Source of the DNA: Poseidonibacter parvus
Lineage (GTDB): Bacteria; Campylobacterota; Campylobacteria; Campylobacterales; Arcobacteraceae
Direction of reading: 5' to 3'
Assembly (NCBI RefSeq): GCF_001956695.1
Contig: NZ_CP019070.1
Coordinates: forward strand, 1,302,001-1,366,000
Length of the DNA stretch: 64,000 nt
The position numbers were made by a program, and so were the translations under genes. The notes below the pieces were generated by a model. That model worked only from the letters and a program-made list of their open reading frames with translations. It was not told where the DNA came from and ran no database searches. How positions within the stretch are numbered: position 1 is the stretch's first letter; each line of letters starts with the position of its first letter. Shown piece after piece: positions 19,476-27,006 of the stretch.

Positions 19476-20237
19476 ATGATAAAGTTAGGCCATAAAATAA
19501 TTGGAACTGGTAAGAAGAATATAATAGTTTTACATGAATTAATGGGAAATTATAAAAACTATGAGCCTACATTTACTTACTTAGATACAGATAGTTTCAC
19601 TTATATATTTGTAGATTTGCGTGGTTATGGATTATCTAAAGAGATTGAAGGTAATTATTCTTGTAATGAAGCATCTAATGATATTAAAAATCTTATTACA
19701 TATTTAAATTTAGATGATGTAACATTACTTGCACATTCAATGTCAACACTAATTGCTCAAAAAATTGCACTCATTGACGCAAGAGTTTCAAAACTTATAC
19801 TTGTTACTCCCATACCACCAAGTGGAATAAAACTTCCACAAATAGCTCAAGATAAACTTATAAATGAAATGAGTGAAAATAAAAATAAAATTGAAGAAAT
19901 AGTTTATAGTGCAAGTAAAAGACATAATAAAATATGGGCTAAAACTAGAATCAAAATGGCATATGAAGCTTCTACTCTTAGTGCTCGAGTAGGATATATG
20001 AAAATGTATTTAGAAACTGATTTTTCTAATGAAGTAGAAAATATAAATATACCTATAAAAATTATAGTTGGGAAATATGATTTTCCAATTTTTGGAATAA
20101 AATCAATTACAAAACTATTTTCAAATTATTATAATAATTTAGAAATTATTGAATGTCAAGAAGCAGGGCATTACCCAATGTTGGAATGTCCTGTTTATTT
20201 TGCTTCTAAAATTGAAGAGTTTGTTAACAAAAAGTAG
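19476..20237 (+). CDS. Alpha/beta-hydrolase fold protein
   Basis: A 253-residue hydrolase. The nucleophile elbow is LLAHSMSTL (Ser near residue 88), preceded by FVDLRGYGLSK. The acid is probably the Asp in VGKYDFPIFG near 207 and the His is in EAGHYPMLECP near 229. The oxyanion region VLHELMGNYKNY differs from the common HG motif. No signal peptide. The substrate cannot be read from sequence. It lies 50 bases after the EthD gene and is convergent with a Rof-like gene, with 2 bases between stops. Confidence 0.85.
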   Translation: MIKLGHKIIGTGKKNIIVLHELMGNYKNYEPTFTYLDTDSFTYIFVDLRGYGLSKEIEGNYSCNEASNDIKNLITYLNLDDVTLLAHSMSTLIAQKIALIDARVSKLILVTPIPPSGIKLPQIAQDKLINEMSENKNKIEEIVYSASKRHNKIWAKTRIKMAYEASTLSARVGYMKMYLETDFSNEVENINIPIKIIVGKYDFPIFGIKSITKLFSNYYNNLEIIECQEAGHYPMLECPVYFASKIEEFVNKK

Positions 20238-20239
20238 GT

Positions 20240-20473
20240 TTATACGTCTTTGTGCTTTTTACCATTAAAAGTAATCACTGTATCTAATCTTATTTTTTCT
20301 TTTGAATCTAAAATCATAAACTCAATTCCATCAACAACTTCCATAGTTTTAACAACACCTTTTACCGTTTCTTTTTCTTCTTCATTTTTTAAGTAAACAA
20401 CTGTTGATGGTATTTTTCTTTGCATTGCAACATTTAATTGGTCAAAAAACTCGCATGATATAGGATTATACAT
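20240..20473 (-). CDS. Rof-like Rho-binding antiterminator, copy 1
   Basis: A 77-residue protein resembling E. coli Rof (YaeO), which binds Rho and inhibits termination. The matching pattern is Y-x-PISCEFFDQL near the start, a hydrophobic central strand, FMILDSKEKIRLDTVITF near the C-terminus (Rof: RELRLDKITSF). It shares the same skeleton with the 77-residue protein at 21750-21983. The gene is divergent from adk. The family assignment is by eye. Confidence 0.7.
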   Translation of the reverse strand: MYNPISCEFFDQLNVAMQRKIPSTVVYLKNEEEKETVKGVVKTMEVVDGIEFMILDSKEKIRLDTVITFNGKKHKDV

Positions 20474-20580
20474 ATTTCTCTTTTTTTATTGATATTATAC
20501 ACAAATATAAAATAAAACTCATATCTCTAAATTTTCTAATGTAATTTATTCCTCTTAGGTACTATTAACTACTTTTTTTA

Positions 20581-20586
20581 TACAAT
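20581..20586 (+). promoter_or_regulatory. adk promoter -10
   Basis: TACAAT preceded by a T-run, 28 bases before the adk ATG. Confidence 0.45.
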
Positions 20587-20613
20587 CACAAAAACAAATC
20601 AAGGAAGTTGAAC

Positions 20614-21243
20614 ATGAATTTAATGGTATTTGGAGCTCCAGGCGCAGGAAAAGGTACACAAGCAAAGTTTTTAATAGAAAAGTATGATATCCCTCAAATC
20701 TCTACAGGTGATATTTTAAGAGCTGCAATTGCTGATAAAACTGATATGGGTATGGAAGCAAAGAATTTTATGGATGCTGGAAAATTAGTTCCTGATTCAA
20801 CTATTATTGGTATTATCAAAGATAGACTAGCTGAAGATGACTGTAAAAAAGGATTTATTCTTGATGGTTTCCCAAGAACTCTTCCACAAGCTGAAGCTTT
20901 AAAAGATTTAATGGCTAATATGAATATTTCTTTAGATAAAGTAATCTCTTTAAATGTTCCTGATGAATTAATAGTTGAAAGAATTACGGGAAGAAGAACA
21001 TCTAAAGTAACTGGTAAAATTTATCACATGAAATTTAATCCACCTACAGATGAAAAAGAAGAAGATTTAATCCAAAGAGCTGATGATACAGAAGAAACTG
21101 TAAAACAAAGATTATCAGCTTACCATGAGCAAACTGCTCCATTAATTGATTTCTATACAAACATGGGCGTTATTGTAGAACTTGATGGTACAAAAGAAGT
21201 ATCAGAAGTAACTGCTGATATGTTTGCTTCTTTAGCTAAATAG
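20614..21243 (+). CDS. adk: Adenylate kinase
   Basis: A 209-residue kinase interconverting ATP + AMP and 2 ADP. It has the P-loop FGAPGAGKGTQ near residues 6-16, the AMP-site ISTGDILRAA, DGFPRTLPQAE, the LID region GRRTSKVTGKIYH without zinc cysteines, and QRADDTEETVKQRL. An in-frame TTG two codons earlier touches the AAGGAAG ribosome site; the ATG at 20614 gives the proper 6-base spacing, so it is preferred. Confidence 0.96.
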   Translation: MNLMVFGAPGAGKGTQAKFLIEKYDIPQISTGDILRAAIADKTDMGMEAKNFMDAGKLVPDSTIIGIIKDRLAEDDCKKGFILDGFPRTLPQAEALKDLMANMNISLDKVISLNVPDELIVERITGRRTSKVTGKIYHMKFNPPTDEKEEDLIQRADDTEETVKQRLSAYHEQTAPLIDFYTNMGVIVELDGTKEVSEVTADMFASLAK

Positions 21244-21256
21244 TTTTCACACTTAT

Positions 21257-21287
21257 CTAGGAGTAGGAATATATTTCCAACTCTTAG
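21257..21287. terminator. Imperfect hairpin after adk
   Basis: CTAGGAGTAGGAA pairs with TTCCAACTCTTAG (13 positions, one mismatch and one G-T pair) around a 5-base loop. No T-run follows, so termination may be weak or Rho-assisted. Confidence 0.4.
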
Positions 21288-21346
21288 AATCTTAATTTTA
21301 TATTCTTGCTACATTACTTTGATAAACTCTATTTTAAGGAGTAATT

Positions 21347-21724
21347 ATGATTTTTAAAAGAACTTTTTTAATCGTACCATTTTTATTTTTTTCTACTCTT
21401 TTTGCCTTTGAAGATTTAACTTCAGAAAATTTTGAAGAAAAAACAATAAATAAAAAAGTAATATTAGATTTTTATACAATTGGATGTAGTGCTTGTGTAG
21501 ACGTAGAAGAAAGTCTTATAGTTTATAATAAAAATAAGAAAGATGATGTACATATTTATAAAATAGATATGTTAAAAGAAAAGTCACTAGCTAAAGAGTT
21601 TAGCGTAAATGTCTTACCTACCTTGATTTATTTTAAAAATGATGAAATAATAGAACGTGAATTAGGTAGAAAAACCCCAGAACAAATTGCTAAAAGTACA
21701 AAAAAGTATCTTTTATCAAATTAA
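21347..21724 (+). CDS. Periplasmic thioredoxin-fold protein
   Basis: A 125-residue protein with an N-terminal signal peptide (residues 1-20, ending around LFAFE) and one thioredoxin domain. The redox site is TIGCSACVDVE near residues 44-54 (CSAC), and the cis-Pro is in NVLPTLIYF near 92. It resembles the C-terminal domain of DsbD rather than cytoplasmic thioredoxin. It probably passes electrons to periplasmic thiols, but its partner is unknown. A second Rof-like gene follows after 25 bases. Confidence 0.82.
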   Translation: MIFKRTFLIVPFLFFSTLFAFEDLTSENFEEKTINKKVILDFYTIGCSACVDVEESLIVYNKNKKDDVHIYKIDMLKEKSLAKEFSVNVLPTLIYFKNDEIIERELGRKTPEQIAKSTKKYLLSN

Positions 21725-21749
21725 GTTAAAAGTTTAAAAGGATATTCAT

Positions 21750-21983
21750 ATGGATGAATACAAAAGAGTGTCTTGTCATTTTTATGATGTTTTAGAAACG
21801 GCAGCTGTTAAAAAAACATTATCAAAGATTGTTTATATAGAAGATGATAAAGAAAAAGAAATACAGCAAAAAGTAATTGATTTTAAAATTATTGATAAGG
21901 CTGAATATATGATACTTGATAATTCACAAAAAATTAGATTAGATAAGATAGTTTTATTTAATAATATGAATCCTTTTGCTTGA
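21750..21983 (+). CDS. Rof-like Rho-binding antiterminator, copy 2
   Basis: A 77-residue paralogue of the protein at 20240-20473. Shared features are YKRVSCHFYDVLE near the start, KIVYIEDDKEKE in the middle and EYMILDNSQKIRLDKIVLF near the end, as in Rof/YaeO. It overlaps the next gene by 8 bases and is probably in a transcript with the thioredoxin-fold gene. The two copies differ at many positions, so the duplication is not recent. Confidence 0.68.
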   Translation: MDEYKRVSCHFYDVLETAAVKKTLSKIVYIEDDKEKEIQQKVIDFKIIDKAEYMILDNSQKIRLDKIVLFNNMNPFA

Positions 21984-22365
21984 TATAGTCTATATTAAAG
22001 GCAATCCTGCTTCTGGAACTTTATCACAACATGAACAAATGAATGCGTCCGTTTATGAACTAATAAAAGAATATAAGTATGAAATAATTGATTCAGAAGC
22101 TAAAAACTTATCAAATAAAATAATACCAAAAGCAAAAGTATATATAGGCTTTTCAAGAGGCTCTAGATATTTAAATAAATTAGATTCTAATTGTTTAAAA
22201 ATATCAATAGGTGGAATTTCAGGTTCTAAAGTGCATCTTTTTAAGAATATTGATGATCATATTTTAATAGGTGATATAAGCGCTTCATCTCTAAAAGCTC
22301 ATTTTATTATTTCTAATATGGATAAATTGAGTATTAAAACAATTCTAAAGGAGTATATTTCATAA
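21976..22365 (+). CDS. Short putative serine-hydrolase-like protein
   Basis: A 129-residue soluble protein starting at TTG (no ATG is available before conserved-looking sequence). It has a strand-turn-helix IGFSRGSRYLNKL near residue 57 that resembles a nucleophile elbow G-x-S-x-G with Ser, and a final helix. No convincing acid or His triad member can be placed, and it is much shorter than usual alpha/beta-hydrolases. No firm family. It overlaps both neighbours (8 bases and 1 base), so it is translationally coupled to the Rof-like and DCC genes. Confidence 0.6.
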   Translation: MLDIVYIKGNPASGTLSQHEQMNASVYELIKEYKYEIIDSEAKNLSNKIIPKAKVYIGFSRGSRYLNKLDSNCLKISIGGISGSKVHLFKNIDDHILIGDISASSLKAHFIISNMDKLSIKTILKEYIS

Positions 22366-22718
22366 TGAAAATAGAAGTTTTCTATGATAAACAATGCCCT
22401 TTTTGTAATCTATATTCAAAATATTTAATTATAAAAGAATCTCATGATTTGATTTTATTAAATGCCAGAGAAAATATAGAAGAATTAAACAGTTTTAAAA
22501 AACTAGGCTTTGATATTGATGAAGGTTTTATTGTTAGAGTTGACAATAACAAGCTTTATCATGGAGCTGATGCAATAAACTTTTTAAATACAATTACAAA
22601 GAGAAAACTTTACTTTACAAATAATAAAGTTTTCAAAAATGTAATCTATCCTTTTGTAAAATTACTTCGTAAAGCTCTTTTAGCTATTTTAGGAAGAAGT
22701 TCAGATTTATTAAAATAG
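22365..22718 (+). CDS. DCC-family thiol-disulfide oxidoreductase (DUF393)
   Basis: A 117-residue protein. The N-terminal motif EVFYDKQCPFCNLYSKYL (CPFC redox pair at about residues 11-14) is the DCC1/DUF393 signature with the first D shifted (YDKQCPFC). A middle strand DEGFIVRVDNNKLYHGADAI and a C-terminal basic amphipathic helix follow. It overlaps the preceding gene by one base. Redox role is inferred from the motif. Confidence 0.82.
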   Translation: MKIEVFYDKQCPFCNLYSKYLIIKESHDLILLNARENIEELNSFKKLGFDIDEGFIVRVDNNKLYHGADAINFLNTITKRKLYFTNNKVFKNVIYPFVKLLRKALLAILGRSSDLLK

Positions 22719-22725
22719 ATTTTTA

Positions 22726-23145
22726 TTAAATTATTGATTTAATTTCTACTCTAAATTCTAAATCACAACCAGCAAGAGGGTGATTGTAATCAACTGTAAC
22801 ATTCTCTTTTGTTACATCTGTTACAGTGGCTTTAATTAGTTCGTCATTACTATTTTCAGCTTCTAATACCATTCCAATTTGTAAATCAATACCTTCAAAA
22901 TCTTTTATATCAATTGTTTCGCTAAGTTTTTCATCATATTCACCATAAGCTTGTGATGCAGGTATTTTTAAGATTTTTGAATCGCCTTCATTCATATCTT
23001 TTATACCGCTTTCTAAACCTTCGATTAATTGTCCTTCTCCATAAACAAACTCAATTGGTTCTTTATCAAAATTTGTATCTACTATTTCATCATTTATTTT
23101 TAACTCATAATTTAAAATTACATTTTGTTTTTCTTTAATTGCCAT
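22726..23145 (-). CDS. FKBP-type peptidyl-prolyl isomerase, SlyD-like
   Basis: A 139-residue protein with the SlyD layout: FKBP part VILNYELKINDEIVDTNF, the YGEGQLIEGLESGI loop near residue 38, and PASQAYGEYDEKL, with the insert-in-flap chaperone domain at about residues 70-125, followed by HPLAGCDLEFRVEI. It lacks the His/Cys-rich metal-binding tail of E. coli SlyD. It likely speeds proline isomerisation and has chaperone activity in the cytoplasm. Convergent with the DCC gene. Confidence 0.88.
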   Translation of the reverse strand: MAIKEKQNVILNYELKINDEIVDTNFDKEPIEFVYGEGQLIEGLESGIKDMNEGDSKILKIPASQAYGEYDEKLSETIDIKDFEGIDLQIGMVLEAENSNDELIKATVTDVTKENVTVDYNHPLAGCDLEFRVEIKSII

Positions 23146-23204
23146 ATTATTCCTTATTTTGTAGCTTTTACTATATCTAAATACTATTTTAATTAAAATA
23201 CATT

Positions 23205-24143
23205 ATGATGAAAAAAACAATACTTTTAATTTTAATCTTTATTTCTTTCTCTTTTGCATCTTATGAAAAGATAAAAATAGGGAAAATAGATAATTACTAC
23301 CAAAATAAAATAAATAAACAAGAAATACGTAATATGCTAAATGAGATAGAATATCTCTTTGAATCAAATCTTGATATGAATATTTTTGATTACTCACAAG
23401 ATGGTAAACCAATTGATATATTATATGTACCTGCTTCAAAACTTGAACAAAGAATAGAAAGAAAAAAAGAAAGAATTGAATTAAAAAGAAAGAAAATAGA
23501 AAATATTCAAGCTTCTTTACCTGCTAAACTAGAAAAAATAAATATCAAAAAAAGATATATACAAGAAGATGGCAATATTGTAAATAAAAAAATCAAAGCT
23601 TTAAATGCTTATGTAAGTGAAGTAAATAAACAAAAAAAGTTCCCAAAAGATGAACTTGACAGAATTAAAAATTATATAAAACTAGAAAAAAGTAAAATTA
23701 AAAAACAGAGTAATAAAGTAAAAAGAGATGAGAGAAAACTAAAGTCCGATTTAAACTTTTATAATCAAAAAATTAGATTACAAAATAGTTTAATTCGTGA
23801 GTATAATAGATTAAATAATGAATTAGAAAGAATAAGCAGAAGTTTTAGAAAAGTAAAAGGCAATACAATTGGTCAAAGACAAGTTACTACAAAAGTTTTT
23901 TATCAAAAAGGTAAAAGAGTAAAAGAAAAGAATATTAAAAATATTATGAATAAAATTGAAGTTTATGGTTTTGAAAGTAAAAATGAATTAAAAGTGATTT
24001 TAGCTCATGAAATAGCACATTTAGTTGGAATTCCTCATATAAATGTAAAAGATGCATTGATGAATCCAATTTTACAAAAAAGTCAGATTAAGCAATTATC
24101 TTTAACACAAAGTGATATTAGAAACTTTAAGAAAAATTTCTAA
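23205..24143 (+). CDS. Metzincin (matrixin-like) protease with a coiled-coil insert
   Basis: A 312-residue secreted protein with a signal peptide (residues 1-18). A first part (residues 20-85) is followed by a very long Lys/Glu-rich coiled coil (about 85-225). The zinc site LAHEIAHLVGIPH is near residues 266-278 and is a full HExxHxxGxxH. A following Met-turn candidate is in DALMNPIL. This is the metzincin arrangement. The coiled coil appears to interrupt the catalytic domain, since strands before and after it look like parts of one matrixin fold. Substrate unknown. Confidence 0.75.
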   Translation: MMKKTILLILIFISFSFASYEKIKIGKIDNYYQNKINKQEIRNMLNEIEYLFESNLDMNIFDYSQDGKPIDILYVPASKLEQRIERKKERIELKRKKIENIQASLPAKLEKINIKKRYIQEDGNIVNKKIKALNAYVSEVNKQKKFPKDELDRIKNYIKLEKSKIKKQSNKVKRDERKLKSDLNFYNQKIRLQNSLIREYNRLNNELERISRSFRKVKGNTIGQRQVTTKVFYQKGKRVKEKNIKNIMNKIEVYGFESKNELKVILAHEIAHLVGIPHINVKDALMNPILQKSQIKQLSLTQSDIRNFKKNF

Positions 24144-24156
24144 TACTTCTTTCTAC

Positions 24157-24651
24157 TTATATAATTACTTCACCATTTGGTATTTTTCTTAAATCATCAA
24201 TTTGAAAACATGCATTTGCAATATTTCTAGGACTTACATCTTTAAATTCTGAGACAATTTTATGAATTGTTTTCATTTCATCTGCATCAAAAATTGATTC
24301 ATCGAACTCTTCTTCCATTTTAATAAACTTTAATTCAACAAATTTCTTTCTCTCAACAAGTTCAATATCAAGGTAATCAAGTAGTTCTTGAATAAAATAT
24401 AATCTTTCATCTTCTTCATCTAAATCTTCATTGTTTGCAATTACATCAAATAATTCACCAAGAAGAACAGGTTCTGGATTTCTTGAATTTTTTATAAATT
24501 CTTCATTGAATATTTTTTTATCACAAAACTTAAGATGATTGTACTCCATTAGGAAAAGCATAATTGATAGTTTTTTATCATTTAAATGCTCAACTTTTTT
24601 ATGTAACATATATAAAATTACATTTGCTACTTTTGTCATATCTACGTTCAA
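24157..24651 (-). CDS. Panacea (DUF4065)-domain protein
   Basis: A 164-residue helical protein. The N-terminal MTKVANVILYMLHKKVEHLNDKKLSIMLFLMEY and HLKFCDKKIFNEEFI resemble the Panacea/SocA antitoxin domain (DUF4065), in which KLQKLLYY-type helices lead to a conserved Glu-rich part. Panacea antitoxins neutralise varied toxins. No obvious toxin gene is adjacent: neighbours are the metzincin gene and acpH. Role as antitoxin is therefore uncertain. Confidence 0.65.
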   Translation of the reverse strand: MNVDMTKVANVILYMLHKKVEHLNDKKLSIMLFLMEYNHLKFCDKKIFNEEFIKNSRNPEPVLLGELFDVIANNEDLDEEDERLYFIQELLDYLDIELVERKKFVELKFIKMEEEFDESIFDADEMKTIHKIVSEFKDVSPRNIANACFQIDDLRKIPNGEVII

Positions 24652-24758
24652 ATAACTTCCTTTTTATTAGTATTGGGATTATATAATATTATGCATAAAT
24701 ATTTGTTTTATTGGCATTTAAGTTTATTAATATAAAGTACGATTTTAAAAGGAATTTA

Positions 24759-25373
24759 ATGAATTGGTTAGCACATGCATTTTTATCAGAAAATCATATT
24801 GATTTTCAAATTGGCAATATTTTAGCAGATCCATTAAAAGCTAAAACATGGGAAAATGCAAGCTCACAAATGATAAGTGGTATGAAAACCCATGTTCAAA
24901 TCGACTCCTTTACAGATTCACATGAAATTGTAAAATTAAGTAAAAAAAGATTAAGAGAAAAAGGTTTACTAAAGCCTGTTATTATTGATTTAACTTATGA
25001 TTATTTACTTACTAAAAATTGGGATCTGTATTCAAAGGTTTCAATACAAGAGTTTACTAATAATTTTTATATTAAAGCAAATAAAAGCTTAGATTATTTA
25101 CCTTCAAAAGCTCATACAATTGTTACAAACTTAATTAACAAAGATTTATTAAATAAATATCATACTTTAGAGCAGTTAAACAGTTCATTTAAAAGAATGG
25201 ATTTAAGACTGTCTGAGCGTTTACTAAAAAGAGAAACTGCCTCTGGATATTTTTATGATGTTCATATAAATATCGAAGATTTAGAAAAAGATTTTTTAGA
25301 GTTCTTCCCTTTATTGTGTGAAGATGTAAGAAAAGATTTAGATAATAAAAAACTAAATCATTGGAAGATTTAA
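24759..25373 (+). CDS. acpH: Acyl carrier protein phosphodiesterase-like protein
   Basis: A 204-residue protein of the AcpH family, which removes phosphopantetheine from holo-ACP in E. coli. The start MNWLAHAFLSENHIDFQIGN with HAF and LADPLKA, the conserved HVQIDSFTDSH near residue 43, DLTYDYLL near 73 and LLKRETASGYF near 150 match. The frame is open to an upstream TTG, but the ATG at 24759 has AAAAGGA ahead and begins exactly where the family begins. Its last bases overlap the stop of the convergent YhcH gene. Confidence 0.85.
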   Translation: MNWLAHAFLSENHIDFQIGNILADPLKAKTWENASSQMISGMKTHVQIDSFTDSHEIVKLSKKRLREKGLLKPVIIDLTYDYLLTKNWDLYSKVSIQEFTNNFYIKANKSLDYLPSKAHTIVTNLINKDLLNKYHTLEQLNSSFKRMDLRLSERLLKRETASGYFYDVHINIEDLEKDFLEFFPLLCEDVRKDLDNKKLNHWKI

Positions 25374-25855
25374 TTTTTTACTAATTCAAGAGGTATTTTT
25401 ATAACTGCTTTATAAACCAGCTCTTTTTGAGTTGTTTTTATACAAGGTTGATGAGCATCACTTGGATAAAATATTGCTAATTCTTTTTCTTTAATTAAAA
25501 GCTTAGATATATCATTTTCTTTGCCTTCATACTTTATAAAATCTGTTTTATCATCGTACTCTTTTATGACTTTTAACGATTCAATACAACTTACATCCAT
25601 GTACTCATCACCTTTTACCATGAACTGAACATCAACATACTTTCTATGAGATTCAAAAAAACAATCACTTCTTTCTTTTGTAGTATAAGCTTGTTTAAGA
25701 ACAAAAATATCTTCACTTAACATCTCTTTTATACATTCATTTTCATCGATTGTTTCAAAATCATCACTGATATTTTGTAAATAATCAAAAGCTATTTGAA
25801 AAGCTTTATTATTTATTTGTTTTTTTACTTCTTCTAATTTTCCAAAAATTGCCAT
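25370..25855 (-). CDS. YhcH/YjgK/YiaL-family protein
   Basis: A 161-residue cupin-like protein. It shows SDCFFESHRKYVDVQFMVKGDEYM near residue 63 and FYPSDAHQPCI near 130, the metal-binding and conserved segments of the family known as the EbgC/YhcH group, related to sugar (sialic acid or beta-galactoside) metabolism. No sugar genes are beside it here; it follows hemF after 3 bases, so co-transcription is likely. Confidence 0.88.
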   Translation of the reverse strand: MAIFGKLEEVKKQINNKAFQIAFDYLQNISDDFETIDENECIKEMLSEDIFVLKQAYTTKERSDCFFESHRKYVDVQFMVKGDEYMDVSCIESLKVIKEYDDKTDFIKYEGKENDISKLLIKEKELAIFYPSDAHQPCIKTTQKELVYKAVIKIPLELVKN

Positions 25856-25858
25856 GTT

Positions 25859-26887
25859 TTAACCTTTGTGATTTGATACTGTTGATGGGATTGTATTTCC
25901 ACTTGCTTGTTTACTTAAAGCTTGAGGATGTTTTTTATAAAAAGTTCTAACTTCATTTGCTAGTTTTTCTTTTGTTTTGCTATCAATTTTTCCTTCATCA
26001 TTTATAACTTTTACTAAATTAGAAACTAATTCATCTTGTGGTTTTTCTGCATTTTTTTCCCATGATTTTAGTAAGTCTTTATTAATAAAAGAAGGTAGTG
26101 AACCCATTATTCCAATATCATTTTGACTATGAACTAAAAGCCCTGAAGTTGTACCCCTATCAAGTGTTAAAACCTGAAATAAGTATAAAGTATGATAATC
26201 AAGCTGTTTTTGAATATCTTCAGAACTTATTTCTTTTCTTGTTTCAAAAGCATTTGTAATAATATTTATATATGTGTCAATAATGCCTTCTCCAAAATTA
26301 TTTGCAAAATTAAAATCATCCTCTTTTTTTGATGATTTATAGTTTTCTAAATAAAAATGAGAAATACCTCTATGTCGATTTAAAGCAGGAATATTAAAAT
26401 ACTTATCGCCTTGCTTTATTCCTTCTTCAAAGTTATCTTGAGAAAGTTCTTTTAAGGATTTTTCAAATATTTCTTTATCTTCAATATTATTAATACTTGG
26501 ATTTAAATCAGCCATAACTCTCCAATAAGAATCATTTCCTCTAGTTTGTGTCAAAGAAATATGAATATGAATCGAAGGAACATTTGGATTTTTTGGATGA
26601 ATTATCGTAGAAATTGCAGTTGCACTTTGAAGTTTTTTACTTTCATCTTCATCATAATGAACTTGAGAAACATTTACACTAGCAGTGTTAAAAAGTGTTT
26701 TGTCACTTGCTTCAAATCTATTCCCTCCACCATGAACTCCTTCATCTCTTAGCCATATAACTTCATCAAATTTTTTATCTTCACCTATTAATTTACTTAA
26801 ATTGTCAAGTTTTTTTACAAATCTATTTTGTAAAGATGTAACTAAACTCAAAGCTTTAATTGCATCTTGTGATTTTGCTTTTATCAT
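25859..26887 (-). CDS. hemF: Oxygen-dependent coproporphyrinogen III oxidase
   Basis: A 342-residue enzyme of the HemF family, converting coproporphyrinogen III to protoporphyrinogen IX using O2. Family segments are GVHGGGNRFEA, FNTASVNVSQVHYD, STIIHPKNPNVPSIHIHIS, WRVMADLNPS, HRGISHFYLENY and LDRGTTSGLL near residue 245. The Asp-Leu-Asn-Pro replaces the usual DLTP. An aerobic heme enzyme fits a microaerophilic organism and complements hemL in this window. Divergent from the purine deaminase gene. Confidence 0.88.
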   Translation of the reverse strand: MIKAKSQDAIKALSLVTSLQNRFVKKLDNLSKLIGEDKKFDEVIWLRDEGVHGGGNRFEASDKTLFNTASVNVSQVHYDEDESKKLQSATAISTIIHPKNPNVPSIHIHISLTQTRGNDSYWRVMADLNPSINNIEDKEIFEKSLKELSQDNFEEGIKQGDKYFNIPALNRHRGISHFYLENYKSSKKEDDFNFANNFGEGIIDTYINIITNAFETRKEISSEDIQKQLDYHTLYLFQVLTLDRGTTSGLLVHSQNDIGIMGSLPSFINKDLLKSWEKNAEKPQDELVSNLVKVINDEGKIDSKTKEKLANEVRTFYKKHPQALSKQASGNTIPSTVSNHKG

Positions 26888-27006
26888 ATTTTATTTCTCT
26901 TTTTTCTTGAACTTTATTTTATGAAGAAATTATATATAAATTAACTTAATTGAGTACACTTGTAATGTATAATTACGCGAAATATTAATATAACTGGAAT
27001 TATTTG

